Shown: positions 1 through 6,771, counted from the first letter of the stretch. The stretch: 8,224 nt of DNA from Alphaproteobacteria bacterium (GCA_020853455.1 JADYYV010000203.1:1-8224); one strand, 5' to 3'. Translations and numbers: made by a program. The notes: generated by a model not told the origin, from the sequence alone.

Positions 1-995
1 AAATTTAGTTCATCCAGAATGGCATTGAACATTTCTCGGGAGAAATTGGGGAATACTTTGTCATTGGGTCTTGGCTTCATCAGCTTTTTGGCTGAGGAAG
101 GATTTGATGGGTCTGAAAGCCCTATTCGTTCACGTTCCTTGAGGCGCGTAAATGGGAAAACAGCGCCTGCGGTGCTTTTGCAATATCCGACGCCCCTCTT
201 TCCTCGCACCTCGATGAGAAGGATAGTTTCTTCGGTATCCTCGTCGTCGATGATGGTGACATCACGAAACTCAAGGTTCTTGGCTTCATCCGGTCGGAGC
301 CCGGTATTAGCCATGAACAATACATAGTCGTGGAGTTGGTTAGCTTCCCATTGAAACCGCTTCTTCTTGGGTTTCTCGGAACGCGCTCGCGTCGCTTCAT
401 AAAGGGCTTTATATTCCTCGGGGGAAAACCAAGCGCGGTGTCCAAGCTTTCCTTTGGTTTTATAGGGTTCAGACAGGTCGGGGAGATGTGTCATCCACCC
501 ATGCCGGACTGCGGTTTTGAGTGTCTGACGCAATGTTACGATTTCTTGGTGTACTGTATTTCGGGCAGGAGCCTTGCCCCATTTGTCGATGTGCTTTTGA
601 CGCCGCCAAATGCGGTACTCCTGCAATTTCCCTGCGGTGATTTGGGAGAGTCCCGTATCGCCAAAGAACACACGGAGATAAATGGAAAGGCGCTGCTCGT
701 GGCCTTTCACATACATTTTATTCCGGTGTCCTTCGGTGATGATCGGATATTCTTCCAGAAACTTATCGGCTGCCTGATTGAATGTTTTTTCTTCCTTCAG
801 TTCGCCGCGCTTGTGTTTGCCTCGGAGTTCAAGATACCAGTCCTCGGCAAAATCCTTTGCACGGGAAAGACTGTCTTCCTTCGTGCTAACGCGGAAATTC
901 TTGTCATTGATAAACGCGGAGCATTGCCAATATCGGCTGTCGTCGCGTTTGTAAACGTGAACTCGTCCATCGAAAATTACATGATCATCGGGCAT
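1..995 (-). CDS. Tyrosine recombinase (phage-type integrase), C-terminus cut by window edge
   Basis: This minus-strand frame is open from an ATG at 995 to the window edge, giving 331 codons without a stop. Such enzymes catalyse site-specific strand exchange between element and chromosomal attachment sites. Residues about 70-170 look like the SAM-like core-binding domain. The catalytic domain begins near 190 and holds the first catalytic arginine, R234, in a TGLRPDEAKNL motif. The likely catalytic lysine is K266 in the following beta-hairpin (VRGKRG). The HxxR box and nucleophilic tyrosine are not seen and should lie beyond the left edge. A GAGAGG ribosome site (1004-1009) sits 8 nt before the ATG. 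Base composition is visibly less GC-rich than in uvrC and the genes beyond, as expected for acquired DNA. The gene reads away from a truncated tRNA-Leu, the usual place for an integrase beside its attachment site. The family call is firm; the element type (prophage or ICE/genomic island) is not visible. Confidence 0.93.
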   Translation of the reverse strand, partial: MPDDHVIFDGRVHVYKRDDSRYWQCSAFINDKNFRVSTKEDSLSRAKDFAEDWYLELRGKHKRGELKEEKTFNQAADKFLEEYPIITEGHRNKMYVKGHEQRLSIYLRVFFGDTGLSQITAGKLQEYRIWRRQKHIDKWGKAPARNTVHQEIVTLRQTLKTAVRHGWMTHLPDLSEPYKTKGKLGHRAWFSPEEYKALYEATRARSEKPKKKRFQWEANQLHDYVLFMANTGLRPDEAKNLEFRDVTIIDDEDTEETILLIEVRGKRGVGYCKSTAGAVFPFTRLKERERIGLSDPSNPSSAKKLMKPRPNDKVFPNFSREMFNAILDELN

Positions 996-1063
996 CGCAG
1001 TTACCTCTCGGCTGAGCGTTCAAAACCGTGTAAGTACTGTGAAAGTGAAAAAATCCGGTTTAT

Positions 1064-1080
1064 GTATAATTAAATTATAC
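1064..1080. repeat. 17 bp palindrome, GTATAAT-TAA-ATTATAC
   Basis: This is a perfect inverted repeat with 7 bp arms and a 3 bp centre, 69 bp upstream of the integrase start codon. A TATAAT box occurs on both strands within it. It could be an operator overlapping the integrase promoter, a recombinase or accessory-protein arm site, or chance in AT-rich DNA. The symmetry is seen directly; the function is not known. Confidence 0.55.
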
Positions 1081-1097
1081 TAAGTATTTGAAAATAA

Positions 1098-1119
1098 AGT
1101 CTTAATTTTTAAAAAGACT
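1098..1119. repeat. Inverted repeat AGTCTT/AAGACT with 10 nt loop
   Basis: Six-base-pair arms flank an A/T-only loop. On the minus strand the hairpin is followed by a T-rich run (TTATTTT), so it could be a weak terminator for transcription entering from the tRNA promoter. The stem is AT-rich and short for an intrinsic terminator, so it may equally be part of the attachment region. Confidence 0.35.
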
Positions 1120-1130
1120 CTATCCTTTCA

Positions 1131-1171
1131 GGATTTTAAGTCCGCTGCGTATACCGTTCCGCCACGCCTGC
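1131..1171 (-). pseudogene. tRNA-Leu(TAA) 5' half, truncated after the anticodon loop
   Basis: Read on the minus strand from 1171, the sequence begins with a 7 nt acceptor strand (GCAGGCG) and T8. It continues with a leucine-type D arm containing GGCGGAAC and GGTATACGC, then the anticodon stem GCGGA and loop CTTAAAA with anticodon TAA. The 3' anticodon stem pairs for only three positions (TCC) and then diverges. There is no TTCRANY T-loop in a paired stem and no CGCCTGC strand to close the acceptor, so it cannot fold as a full tRNA. A promoter is preserved just upstream. The break lies at the anticodon stem-loop, a common crossover site for tyrosine integrases, and an integrase gene follows. 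The best reading is the host 5' part of a tRNA gene interrupted by, or left behind by, an integrating element. An exact tRNA model search was not run. Confidence 0.8.
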
Positions 1172-1185
1172 CGAAATCGTTTGCT

Positions 1186-1214
1186 ACGCTACAGTTTAGG
1201 GCTTTTCAGGTCAA
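1186..1214 (-). promoter_or_regulatory. Promoter of the tRNA-Leu gene
   Basis: On the minus strand a -35 TTGACC (preceded by C, giving the CTTGAC form common for alphaproteobacterial tRNA and rRNA promoters) is followed by a 17 nt spacer and a -10 TAGCGT. The first tRNA base is 15 nt past the -10. The spacing and placement fit a tRNA promoter that survived although the gene it served is truncated. If active, it now drives RNA into the element towards the integrase gene. Confidence 0.55.
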
Positions 1215-1238
1215 GAAAGGTGTCGTTTTTGACGCGTT

Positions 1239-1267
1239 TTGGCACGGCTCTTTTTTCAATATATATC
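1239..1267 (+). promoter_or_regulatory. Possible uvrC-pgsA promoter
   Basis: TTGGCA (1239-1244) is separated by 17 nt from TATATC (1262-1267), inside an AT-rich block. Initiation shortly after would give a leader of roughly 45-50 nt before the uvrC ATG. The match is moderate. An alternative TATATT at 1308-1313 lacks a good -35 and would give an almost leaderless mRNA, which is worth noting because uvrC has no clear Shine-Dalgarno sequence. Confidence 0.35.
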
Positions 1268-1321
1268 AAAGACTTATGAAGCACTCCCTTCTTCATCCCA
1301 AAAACACTATATTAATCAACG

Positions 1322-3172
1322 ATGAACAAGGAAAAACGAAAAGGCCACGAAACGATCCTGGAATTCGTGAAAACGCTTCCGGGAATGCCCGGTGTTTATC
1401 GCATGATGAACGCCGCCGGCGATGTTTTGTATGTGGGCAAGGCGAAAAGCCTGAAGAAGCGCGTCATCGCCTATACCCAGCCGGAAAAACATTCGATCCG
1501 CATCCAGCGCATGATCGCGGCGACCGCGACGATGGAATTCACGACGACGCATACCGAAGCCGAAGCCTTGCTGCTGGAAGCGAACCTCATCAAGAAACTG
1601 AAGCCGCGCTATAACATCCTGCTGCGCGACGACAAATCGTTTCCCTTCATCCTGATCACCGGCGGCCACGATTACCCGCAAGTGACCAAGCATCGCGGCA
1701 ACAAGGACCGCGACGGAGAATATTTCGGCCCCTTCGCGTCGGGCATGGCGGTGAACGAAACGCTGACCGTGCTGCAGCGCGCGTTCCAGCTGCGCACCTG
1801 TTCTGACAACATCTTTGCGCTGCGCACCCGCCCCTGCCTGCAATACCAGATCAAGCGCTGCACCGCGCCCTGCGTCGGCCGCGTGACCAGGGAACAATAC
1901 GCCGCGCAGGTCGATCTGGCGCGCCAGTTCCTGACCGGCAAAAGCCGCAGCATACAGGAAAAATTCGTGGGCGAGATGCAAAAGGCCAGCGACGCGACAG
2001 ATTTTGAAACCGCCGCTTTTTTCCGCGACCGCATCCGCGCGCTGACGATGATCCAGCAAGAACAGCTGGTGCATATCGAGGGCATCGAAAGCGCCGATTT
2101 CCACGTGCTGGCGCAGGACAAGGGGCAGTCCTGCGTGCAGGTGTTTTTCTTCCGCGCGGGGCAGAACTACGGCAACCGGTCGTATTTCCCGCGCCATGAA
2201 AAAGACGAAAATCCCGAAGACATCCTGTCGGCCTTCGTCGCGCAGTTTTACACGAACAAGCCCGTGCCCAAGGAAATCGTCACCAGCCATGTGCTGGCGG
2301 GTCAGGACGTGATCGAGGAAGCGCTGAAGATGAAAGCCGGATACAAGGTTTCGATCCTGAACCCGTCGCGCGGATCGAAAAAAGAAATCATCGACATGGC
2401 CGCGAAAAACGCGCGCGAGGCATTGCAGCGCCGCATGGCGGTCGAGGCGTCGCAGGCCGAAGTGTTTGAACGCCTGGCCGAACTCTTCGGCCTCGATGCC
2501 CCGCCCGAGCGCATCGAGGTGTTCGACAACAGCCATATTTCAGGCAGCCACGCCGTGGGCGCGATGATCGTCGCATCGCAGGACGGATTCATGAAAAATT
2601 CCTACCGCAAATTCAACATCAAGGGCCCGGTCGCGCCCGGCGACGATTACGGCATGATGAAGGAAGTGCTGACGCGGCGGTTTCAGGCATTGCTGAAGGA
2701 CGGCGAGGCGCAAGGGCAATGGCCCGACCTGCTGCTGATCGACGGCGGACAGGGGCAGTTGTCGGCGGTGCAGCAGGTATTAGGCGATCTTGGCGTGCAG
2801 GGCGTGCCGGTTGTTTCCATCGCCAAGGGCCCCGACCGAAATGCCGGGCGCGAGCGGTTCTTCATGGAGGGGCGCGAGCCCGTGAGTTTGGAACAGGGCG
2901 ACCCCGTTCTGTATTTTATGCAGCGCGTGCGCGACGAGGCGCACCGATTCGCCATCACCACCCACCGCGCCCGCCGTTCCGCCGCGATCGGCCAGAACCC
3001 GCTGGATGCCATCGCCGGAATCGGCGGAAAACGCAAGAAAGCCCTGCTTTTGCATTTCGGGTCGGCGAAAGGGGTTGCAGAAGCAGGGGTGGCTGATTTA
3101 CAAAAGGTGGCCGGTATCAGCAAAGCCGTGGCCGAGAAAATCTACGGTTTCTTTCACGAGAAAGAAGAATAA
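1322..3172 (+). CDS. uvrC: Excinuclease ABC subunit C (UvrC)
   Basis: UvrC makes the 3' and 5' incisions around a DNA lesion after UvrA/UvrB loading, in cytoplasmic nucleotide excision repair. At 616 residues it is near the usual length (about 610). In order it shows an N-terminal GIY-YIG nuclease (GVY at 24-26, YVG at 37-39, catalytic-type R48 and E86). Next is a cysteine set C160, C172, C180, C184, with the 12-8-4 spacing of the UvrC iron-sulfur site. A UVR motif for UvrB contact follows (about 212-247). The RNase H-like nuclease has D402 (FDNSH), D474 (LLIDGGQGQL) and H541. A tandem helix-hairpin-helix domain closes the protein (about 562-611). All key residues are present. The ATG at 1322 fits the family N-terminus, although no strong Shine-Dalgarno sequence precedes it. 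pgsA follows after 6 nt, so the two are almost certainly co-transcribed. Confidence 0.98.
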   Translation: MNKEKRKGHETILEFVKTLPGMPGVYRMMNAAGDVLYVGKAKSLKKRVIAYTQPEKHSIRIQRMIAATATMEFTTTHTEAEALLLEANLIKKLKPRYNILLRDDKSFPFILITGGHDYPQVTKHRGNKDRDGEYFGPFASGMAVNETLTVLQRAFQLRTCSDNIFALRTRPCLQYQIKRCTAPCVGRVTREQYAAQVDLARQFLTGKSRSIQEKFVGEMQKASDATDFETAAFFRDRIRALTMIQQEQLVHIEGIESADFHVLAQDKGQSCVQVFFFRAGQNYGNRSYFPRHEKDENPEDILSAFVAQFYTNKPVPKEIVTSHVLAGQDVIEEALKMKAGYKVSILNPSRGSKKEIIDMAAKNAREALQRRMAVEASQAEVFERLAELFGLDAPPERIEVFDNSHISGSHAVGAMIVASQDGFMKNSYRKFNIKGPVAPGDDYGMMKEVLTRRFQALLKDGEAQGQWPDLLLIDGGQGQLSAVQQVLGDLGVQGVPVVSIAKGPDRNAGRERFFMEGREPVSLEQGDPVLYFMQRVRDEAHRFAITTHRARRSAAIGQNPLDAIAGIGGKRKKALLLHFGSAKGVAEAGVADLQKVAGISKAVAEKIYGFFHEKEE

Positions 3173-3178
3173 CAACAG

Positions 3179-3793
3179 ATGGTCCTGCCCAAAGGCATAT
3201 TCAGCATCCCGAACATGCTGTGCTATTACCGCCTCGCCTATATTCCGGTGATGGTGCTGCTGTTCTGGCTGGATTACATCTGGCGCGGCGAACATATTTC
3301 ATGGCCGGCATGGCTGAACGTGATCTTGTTCACGCTGGCAGGCCTTTCCGACTTCCTGGACGGGCGCATTGCGCGCTGGCTGAAACAGGAAACGCTGCTG
3401 GGAAAATTCCTTGATTCATCTTCCGATAAAATGCTGGTCGGCGTGGCGCTGATGTGCCTGCTGGCGTTCCAGCAGCTGACCGGCTGGTGGATTATCCCCG
3501 CCATCGTCATCTTCCTGCGTGAAATCCTGATTTCGGGCGTGCGCGAATTCATGGCGTATTACAACGTCGTGATCGGCGTGAACTGGACGGCGAAATGGAA
3601 ACTGACCGTGCAGATGCTGTTCATCGGATTCCTGATCGCCGGCCCCTATGGCCCCGACCTGATCCCCTATGCCGAAGAAATCGGCAAATACGGCTTCCTG
3701 TTCGCCATGTTCCTGACCGTCTGGTCGGGCGTGGAGTATTTTATCGAGGCGTGGAAGAACATTCGCCGGCTTGAGGCTGAGGGTAAGGTTTAA
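3179..3793 (+). CDS. pgsA: CDP-diacylglycerol--glycerol-3-phosphate 3-phosphatidyltransferase
   Basis: PgsA is an inner-membrane enzyme that transfers the phosphatidyl group from CDP-diacylglycerol to glycerol-3-phosphate. It makes phosphatidylglycerophosphate, the committed step to phosphatidylglycerol and cardiolipin. The 204-residue protein carries the complete CDP-alcohol phosphotransferase signature D-x2-D-G-x2-A-R-x8-G-x3-D-x3-D, with D58, D61, G62, A65, R66, G75, D79 and D83. Several hydrophobic helices flank it (roughly 10-31, 44-57, 84-104, 106-122, 145-160 and 170-190). The start at 3179 places the usual IPNML-type N-terminus correctly. It begins 6 nt after the uvrC stop; this uvrC-pgsA order is widespread in proteobacteria and supports PgsA over other family members such as phosphatidylserine or phosphatidylcholine synthases. 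No clear Shine-Dalgarno sequence is seen, so translation may be coupled to uvrC. Confidence 0.95.
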   Translation: MVLPKGIFSIPNMLCYYRLAYIPVMVLLFWLDYIWRGEHISWPAWLNVILFTLAGLSDFLDGRIARWLKQETLLGKFLDSSSDKMLVGVALMCLLAFQQLTGWWIIPAIVIFLREILISGVREFMAYYNVVIGVNWTAKWKLTVQMLFIGFLIAGPYGPDLIPYAEEIGKYGFLFAMFLTVWSGVEYFIEAWKNIRRLEAEGKV

Positions 3794-3864
3794 ATCCTGA
3801 AGTGAGTTGAAGTAGCCTCACCCTAACCCTGTCCCTGATATAAAACCGGATCTTTATTCACTAT

Positions 3865-3946
3865 CGTCATTCCCGCGAAAGCGGGAATCCCAACGGCTCC
3901 TTGAGCCCTGCCAACCCCTGAGATCCCCGCTTTCGCGGGGATGACG
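3865..3946. repeat. Inverted pair of REP-like hairpin repeats
   Basis: Two 25 bp units, 3865-3889 and 3922-3946, face each other in opposite orientation across 32 bp and match at 23 of 25 positions. Each unit is itself a hairpin with an 8 bp stem (ATTCCCGC/GCGGGAAT in the left copy, ATCCCCGC/GCGGGGAT in the right) and a 4 nt loop (GAAA or TTTC). The two differences lie opposite each other in the stem and convert a T-A pair to C-G, so pairing is kept. The pair fills the gap between the convergent ends of pgsA and the transporter gene, the usual location of REP/BIME-type elements. Neither hairpin is followed by a T-run, so a classical intrinsic terminator is not supported. Repeats of the GTCATTCCCGC...GCGGGAAT type are familiar from many proteobacterial intergenic regions. 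Confidence 0.85.
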
Positions 3947-3955
3947 CGTGGAGAG

Positions 3956-4906
3956 TTACGCCGGCCCTGCCCGTTCCGGCAGTTCGGCGGGGTCGATGGG
4001 TTTTACCTTGGCCGGTTTCTTTTTGCGCGTTTCGCTGAAAATCAGGTACAGGCCGGCGGCGATGATGCAGGCCGCGCCCAGAATGACGCGGTCATCGGGC
4101 GTTTCATCGAACATGTAGTAACCCAAAAGCGCGCCCCAGACGATCTGCGTATAATGGAACGGCGCGACCACCGAAGCGGCGGGCGCGGTCTGGAAGGCAT
4201 AGGCGATGCAGTTGACCGATATGGCGCTAAGGACGCCCATCAGCGCGAACAGCCCCCATTCATGCAGCTCCAGCGGGCGGAAATTGCCGGGGATCATGGG
4301 CACGACCAGCAGCATCGAAACGGCCGATCCCACGATAATCAGCATCGTGCGGCTTTCCTTGGGCCCCATTTTGCGCAAGGTGACAAGGCCGCAGGAATAG
4401 AAAAACGCGCCCACTAAAATCATGAGCGCCCATTGGTCGAACAGCCCCGCGCCGGGGCGGAAGACGAAGGCGATGGTCGAAAAACCTGCAAGGATCACCA
4501 GCAAACGGTTGAACTGCATCTTTTCCTTGAGGAAGAACATGGCCAGCAGCGCGACCCAGAAGGGCGAGGTAAAGACGAGGGTGTAGAACGTCGTCAGCTT
4601 GATATGCGGCAGCGCCATCACGTTCAGCACGCCGACGATGGCGGAAAACACCGCGCGCAGCCCGATCAATTTCGGCGACTGCATCACGAAGGCTTTCTTG
4701 CCGTCCTTCAAAAATCCGCCGATAGCGGCGAAGGCGATGATGAAGGAGCAGTTCACGATGATGATCTGCGCGGTGTGCAGGTGGCCTTGCGTCAGCAGTT
4801 TCAGGATGGCGTCGCCGACGTTGAAAATGGCATAGGCAAGAATGGTGAGGGAGATGGCGATGATGGTCGCGCGCCGTGTATCGGCAGCTGTGGACGGGGG
4901 AGTCAT
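3956..4906 (-). CDS. EamA/DMT-superfamily transporter, substrate unknown
   Basis: This 316-residue protein is almost entirely hydrophobic helices, about ten in all (roughly 13-36, 45-65, 80-99, 103-126, 133-149, 158-176, 186-206, 217-238, 244-265, 273-291). They split into two similar halves of five, the layout of two EamA domains in drug/metabolite transporters. The first half ends in a typical FTSPFWVALLAMFFLKEK segment, and the second half has a matching HYTQIVWGALLGYYMFDE segment, consistent with internal duplication. A lysine-rich hydrophilic tail (294-316) follows the last helix. Relatives export or import amino acids, nucleotides, sugars or drugs, and sequence alone does not choose. 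AAGGA lies only 3 nt before the ATG. The gene starts 72 bp after the cdd stop on the same strand, so it might be read through from deoA-cdd, which makes a nucleoside or base substrate possible but unproven. Confidence 0.88.
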   Translation of the reverse strand: MTPPSTAADTRRATIIAISLTILAYAIFNVGDAILKLLTQGHLHTAQIIIVNCSFIIAFAAIGGFLKDGKKAFVMQSPKLIGLRAVFSAIVGVLNVMALPHIKLTTFYTLVFTSPFWVALLAMFFLKEKMQFNRLLVILAGFSTIAFVFRPGAGLFDQWALMILVGAFFYSCGLVTLRKMGPKESRTMLIIVGSAVSMLLVVPMIPGNFRPLELHEWGLFALMGVLSAISVNCIAYAFQTAPAASVVAPFHYTQIVWGALLGYYMFDETPDDRVILGAACIIAAGLYLIFSETRKKKPAKVKPIDPAELPERAGPA

Positions 4907-4978
4907 AGTTCCTTGTTTTCTATTTAACGTGTTTGTGCCATTCGGCTTTTTTATTTTTAGTACACCCTGACTATGCGT

Positions 4979-5452
4979 TTATTTTTTCCGGGCCTTCTTT
5001 CGTTTCTTCAGCTTGTTTTTATGGGGCCCCGAGCCGACTTCCGCGAGGTTTTCAGGGCCGAACGACATGGGCAGCAATTTGGTGAAATCGGTGGTCGCGC
5101 CCAGTTTGCCGTCTTTCCACAGCGAATAGACCTTCATGCCGGGGCTTGCGAATTCGCGCAGGCGCTGGCGGCAATCGCCGCAGGGCGTGCAGAGGTATTC
5201 CATCGCGGGGCCGATCACGACCACGGCGGCGATTTTGCGTTCGCCCGCCGTCACCATGTTTGAAATGGCCGATGCTTCGGCGCATACGCCCTTGTAATGC
5301 GCAATCTCTACGTTCGACCCCGGGAACACCATGCCGGTATCCGTCACCAGCGCCACGCCGACCGGATGGTTTGAATAAGGGCAATAGGCGTTGTCGCGGG
5401 CTTCGGTTGCAACGCGCGTTAAAACCTTCATTTCTTCTTTGGTGAATTTCAT
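4979..5452 (-). CDS. cdd: Cytidine deaminase, small tetrameric type
   Basis: Cdd hydrolytically deaminates cytidine and deoxycytidine to uridine and deoxyuridine in pyrimidine salvage. The zinc site is complete: C57 with catalytic E59 in the CAE motif, and C91 and C94 in the PCGDC motif. The N-terminal CPYSNHPVGVAL segment and the near-terminal FGPENL segment are also family hallmarks. At 157 residues it belongs to the single-domain tetrameric class (usually about 130-140) rather than the long E. coli dimeric class. The excess is a basic tail from about 144 to 157, mostly lysine and arginine. The ATG overlaps the deoA stop in an ATGA arrangement (4 nt), and an AGGG site lies 7 nt upstream inside deoA, so the two are translationally coupled. 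This placement with thymidine phosphorylase supports a nucleoside-salvage role. Confidence 0.95.
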   Translation of the reverse strand: MKFTKEEMKVLTRVATEARDNAYCPYSNHPVGVALVTDTGMVFPGSNVEIAHYKGVCAEASAISNMVTAGERKIAAVVVIGPAMEYLCTPCGDCRQRLREFASPGMKVYSLWKDGKLGATTDFTKLLPMSFGPENLAEVGSGPHKNKLKKRKKARKK

Positions 5453-6771
5453 GCGGCGACCCTGTGGCGGATGAGTTGTTCTTGGGTGTTGGCGGCTTCG
5501 GACACGGTGACGGCGGCATCAAGGCTCGCGGCCATTTTCTGCCACGATGCGTCGTCTTTCGCGTGGATGGTGGCAAGCGGGCGTGCGCCCTGCCCTGCTT
5601 CTTCGCCAATCTGCGCGACGTTGGTCAGGCCGACTGAATGGTCGATGCCGTCGGTGGGTTTTGCGCGGCCGCCGCCAAGCTCGACAATGCCGATGCCGAT
5701 CGCGCGCGCGTCGATCGCGCTGACGCGGCCTTTTTTCGCGGGGAAGTAATCCTTCACCACCGCCGCGCGTTTCAGGTATTTCGCGGGGTTCTGCATCAAA
5801 TCCGCAGGGCCGCCAAGATCGGCGACCATTTTGGCGAAATGTTCGGCGGCCTTGCCGTTTTGGATGACGGTTTCGATTTTCGCGCGCGCTTCGGCGATGT
5901 CTTTCGCCAGCCTGCCCAGCACCAGCAGTTCGGCGGTCAGCGATACGTTCACTTCGTGCAGGCGTTTGTCGATGTTTTTGTTTTGCAGGTATTCGATGGC
6001 TTCCACCACCTCGACCGCGTTGCCGGCGGTGCGACCAAGAACTTGATTCATGTCGGTCAGCAGGCCGACGGTGGGAAGCCCCGCGCCGTTCGCCACATGC
6101 ACGATGCTTTCGGCGAGTTCTTTGGCGTTGTCGTATTTTTCCATGAAGGCGCCTGTGCCGAATTTGACATCCATCACCAAGCCGTCCAGCCCCGCCGCCA
6201 GTTTTTTCGACAGGATGGATGCGGTAATGAGGTCGAGCGATTCAACCGTGCCCGTCACATCGCGGATGGAATAGATGATGCGGTCGGCGGGCGCAAGATC
6301 GGGCGTCGCGCCGATGATGGCGCAGCCGGCGCTGCGCACGGTTTTGCGGAACAGCGCGGTGTCGGGCTGCGACACATAACCCGGTATCGCATCCATTTTG
6401 TCGAGCGTGCCGCCGGTATGGCCAAGCCCGCGGCCCGACAGCATGGGCACAAAACCGCCGCAGGCCGCGACGATGGGGGCGAGCATCAGGGATACTTTGT
6501 CGCCGATGCCGCCGGTCGAATGTTTATCAAGGATCGGGCCCGGCAGGTTTTCCGATTTCCAGTCCATGACCGTGCCGGATTTTGCCATGCTTTGCGTGAG
6601 CGCAACGCGCTCGGGCATCTCCATGCCTTTCAGCAGCGTCGCCATGCAGAACGCGGCGACCTGTCCTTCGGACACCTGTTTCGATGTCACGCCGGTGATG
6701 AATTCATGGATTTCGGCGGCGGACAATTTTTGCCCGTCGCGTTTCTTGCGGATAATTTCCTGGGGGAGCAT
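5449..6771 (-). CDS. deoA: Thymidine phosphorylase
   Basis: DeoA phosphorolyses thymidine or deoxyuridine to the free base and 2-deoxyribose-1-phosphate in the cytoplasm. With the ATG at 6771 the protein has 440 residues, like the E. coli enzyme, and begins MLPQEIIRKKRDG in line with it. The phosphate-binding segment DKHSTGGIGDK (82-92) and the family signature SGRGLGHTGGTLDK (112-125) are intact. Residues matching E. coli substrate contacts are K83, R170, S185 and K189. An in-frame TTG at 6777 would add two residues, but a GAGG site lies 6 nt before the ATG, which I prefer. The long length and 'KHSTGG' context fit thymidine phosphorylase; pyrimidine-nucleoside phosphorylase (pdp) is the close alternative. 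It is the first gene of a unit with cdd and is divergent from the isocitrate dehydrogenase gene. Confidence 0.95.
   Translation of the reverse strand: MLPQEIIRKKRDGQKLSAAEIHEFITGVTSKQVSEGQVAAFCMATLLKGMEMPERVALTQSMAKSGTVMDWKSENLPGPILDKHSTGGIGDKVSLMLAPIVAACGGFVPMLSGRGLGHTGGTLDKMDAIPGYVSQPDTALFRKTVRSAGCAIIGATPDLAPADRIIYSIRDVTGTVESLDLITASILSKKLAAGLDGLVMDVKFGTGAFMEKYDNAKELAESIVHVANGAGLPTVGLLTDMNQVLGRTAGNAVEVVEAIEYLQNKNIDKRLHEVNVSLTAELLVLGRLAKDIAEARAKIETVIQNGKAAEHFAKMVADLGGPADLMQNPAKYLKRAAVVKDYFPAKKGRVSAIDARAIGIGIVELGGGRAKPTDGIDHSVGLTNVAQIGEEAGQGARPLATIHAKDDASWQKMAASLDAAVTVSEAANTQEQLIRHRVAA

Larger units (their letters stand above)
996..1130. other. AT-rich attachment-site flank between integrase and tRNA fragment
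   Basis: This stretch contains no gene. It is very AT-rich and dense in small inverted repeats: a 17 bp palindrome (1064-1080), a 6 bp-stem inverted repeat (1098-1119) and a TCCT-GAA-AGGA hairpin directly adjoining the tRNA fragment. It carries the integrase ribosome site, and presumably the integrase promoter. A minus-strand TATAAT is present at 1074-1079, with only a poor -35 (AAGACT, 1098-1103, 18 nt spacing). AT-rich DNA with repeats beside an integrase start is typical of an att region with recombinase arm sites and IHF-type bending sites. That role is inferred from position and composition; no known arm-site consensus was recognised. Confidence 0.5.

Noticed and set aside
330..1073. Plus-strand 247-codon frame, and a 102-codon one at 19-327
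   Set aside because: They lie antisense to the integrase, whose minus-strand frame has recognisable catalytic motifs, a start codon and a ribosome site. The plus-strand proteins show no coherent domain.
996..1171. Group I intron in tRNA-Leu(TAA)
   Set aside because: Such introns occur at this anticodon loop in cyanobacteria, but no core motifs and no 3' exon are present before the integrase begins about 135 nt later.
1239..1255. Sigma-54-like promoter upstream of uvrC (TTGGCACGG)
   Set aside because: The -24 half fits the consensus, but the -12 half reads TTTTT without the required GC, and uvrC is not a usual sigma-54 target.
1316..2536. Minus-strand 406-codon frame opposite uvrC
   Set aside because: It is a His/Arg/Phe-rich antisense shadow produced by GC-rich codon use; the uvrC frame has all domains of a known family.
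4950..4966. Plus-strand hairpin GCCATTCGGC followed by a T-run, as a terminator
   Set aside because: The stem is only 3 bp and no plus-strand gene ends nearby; both flanking genes are on the minus strand.
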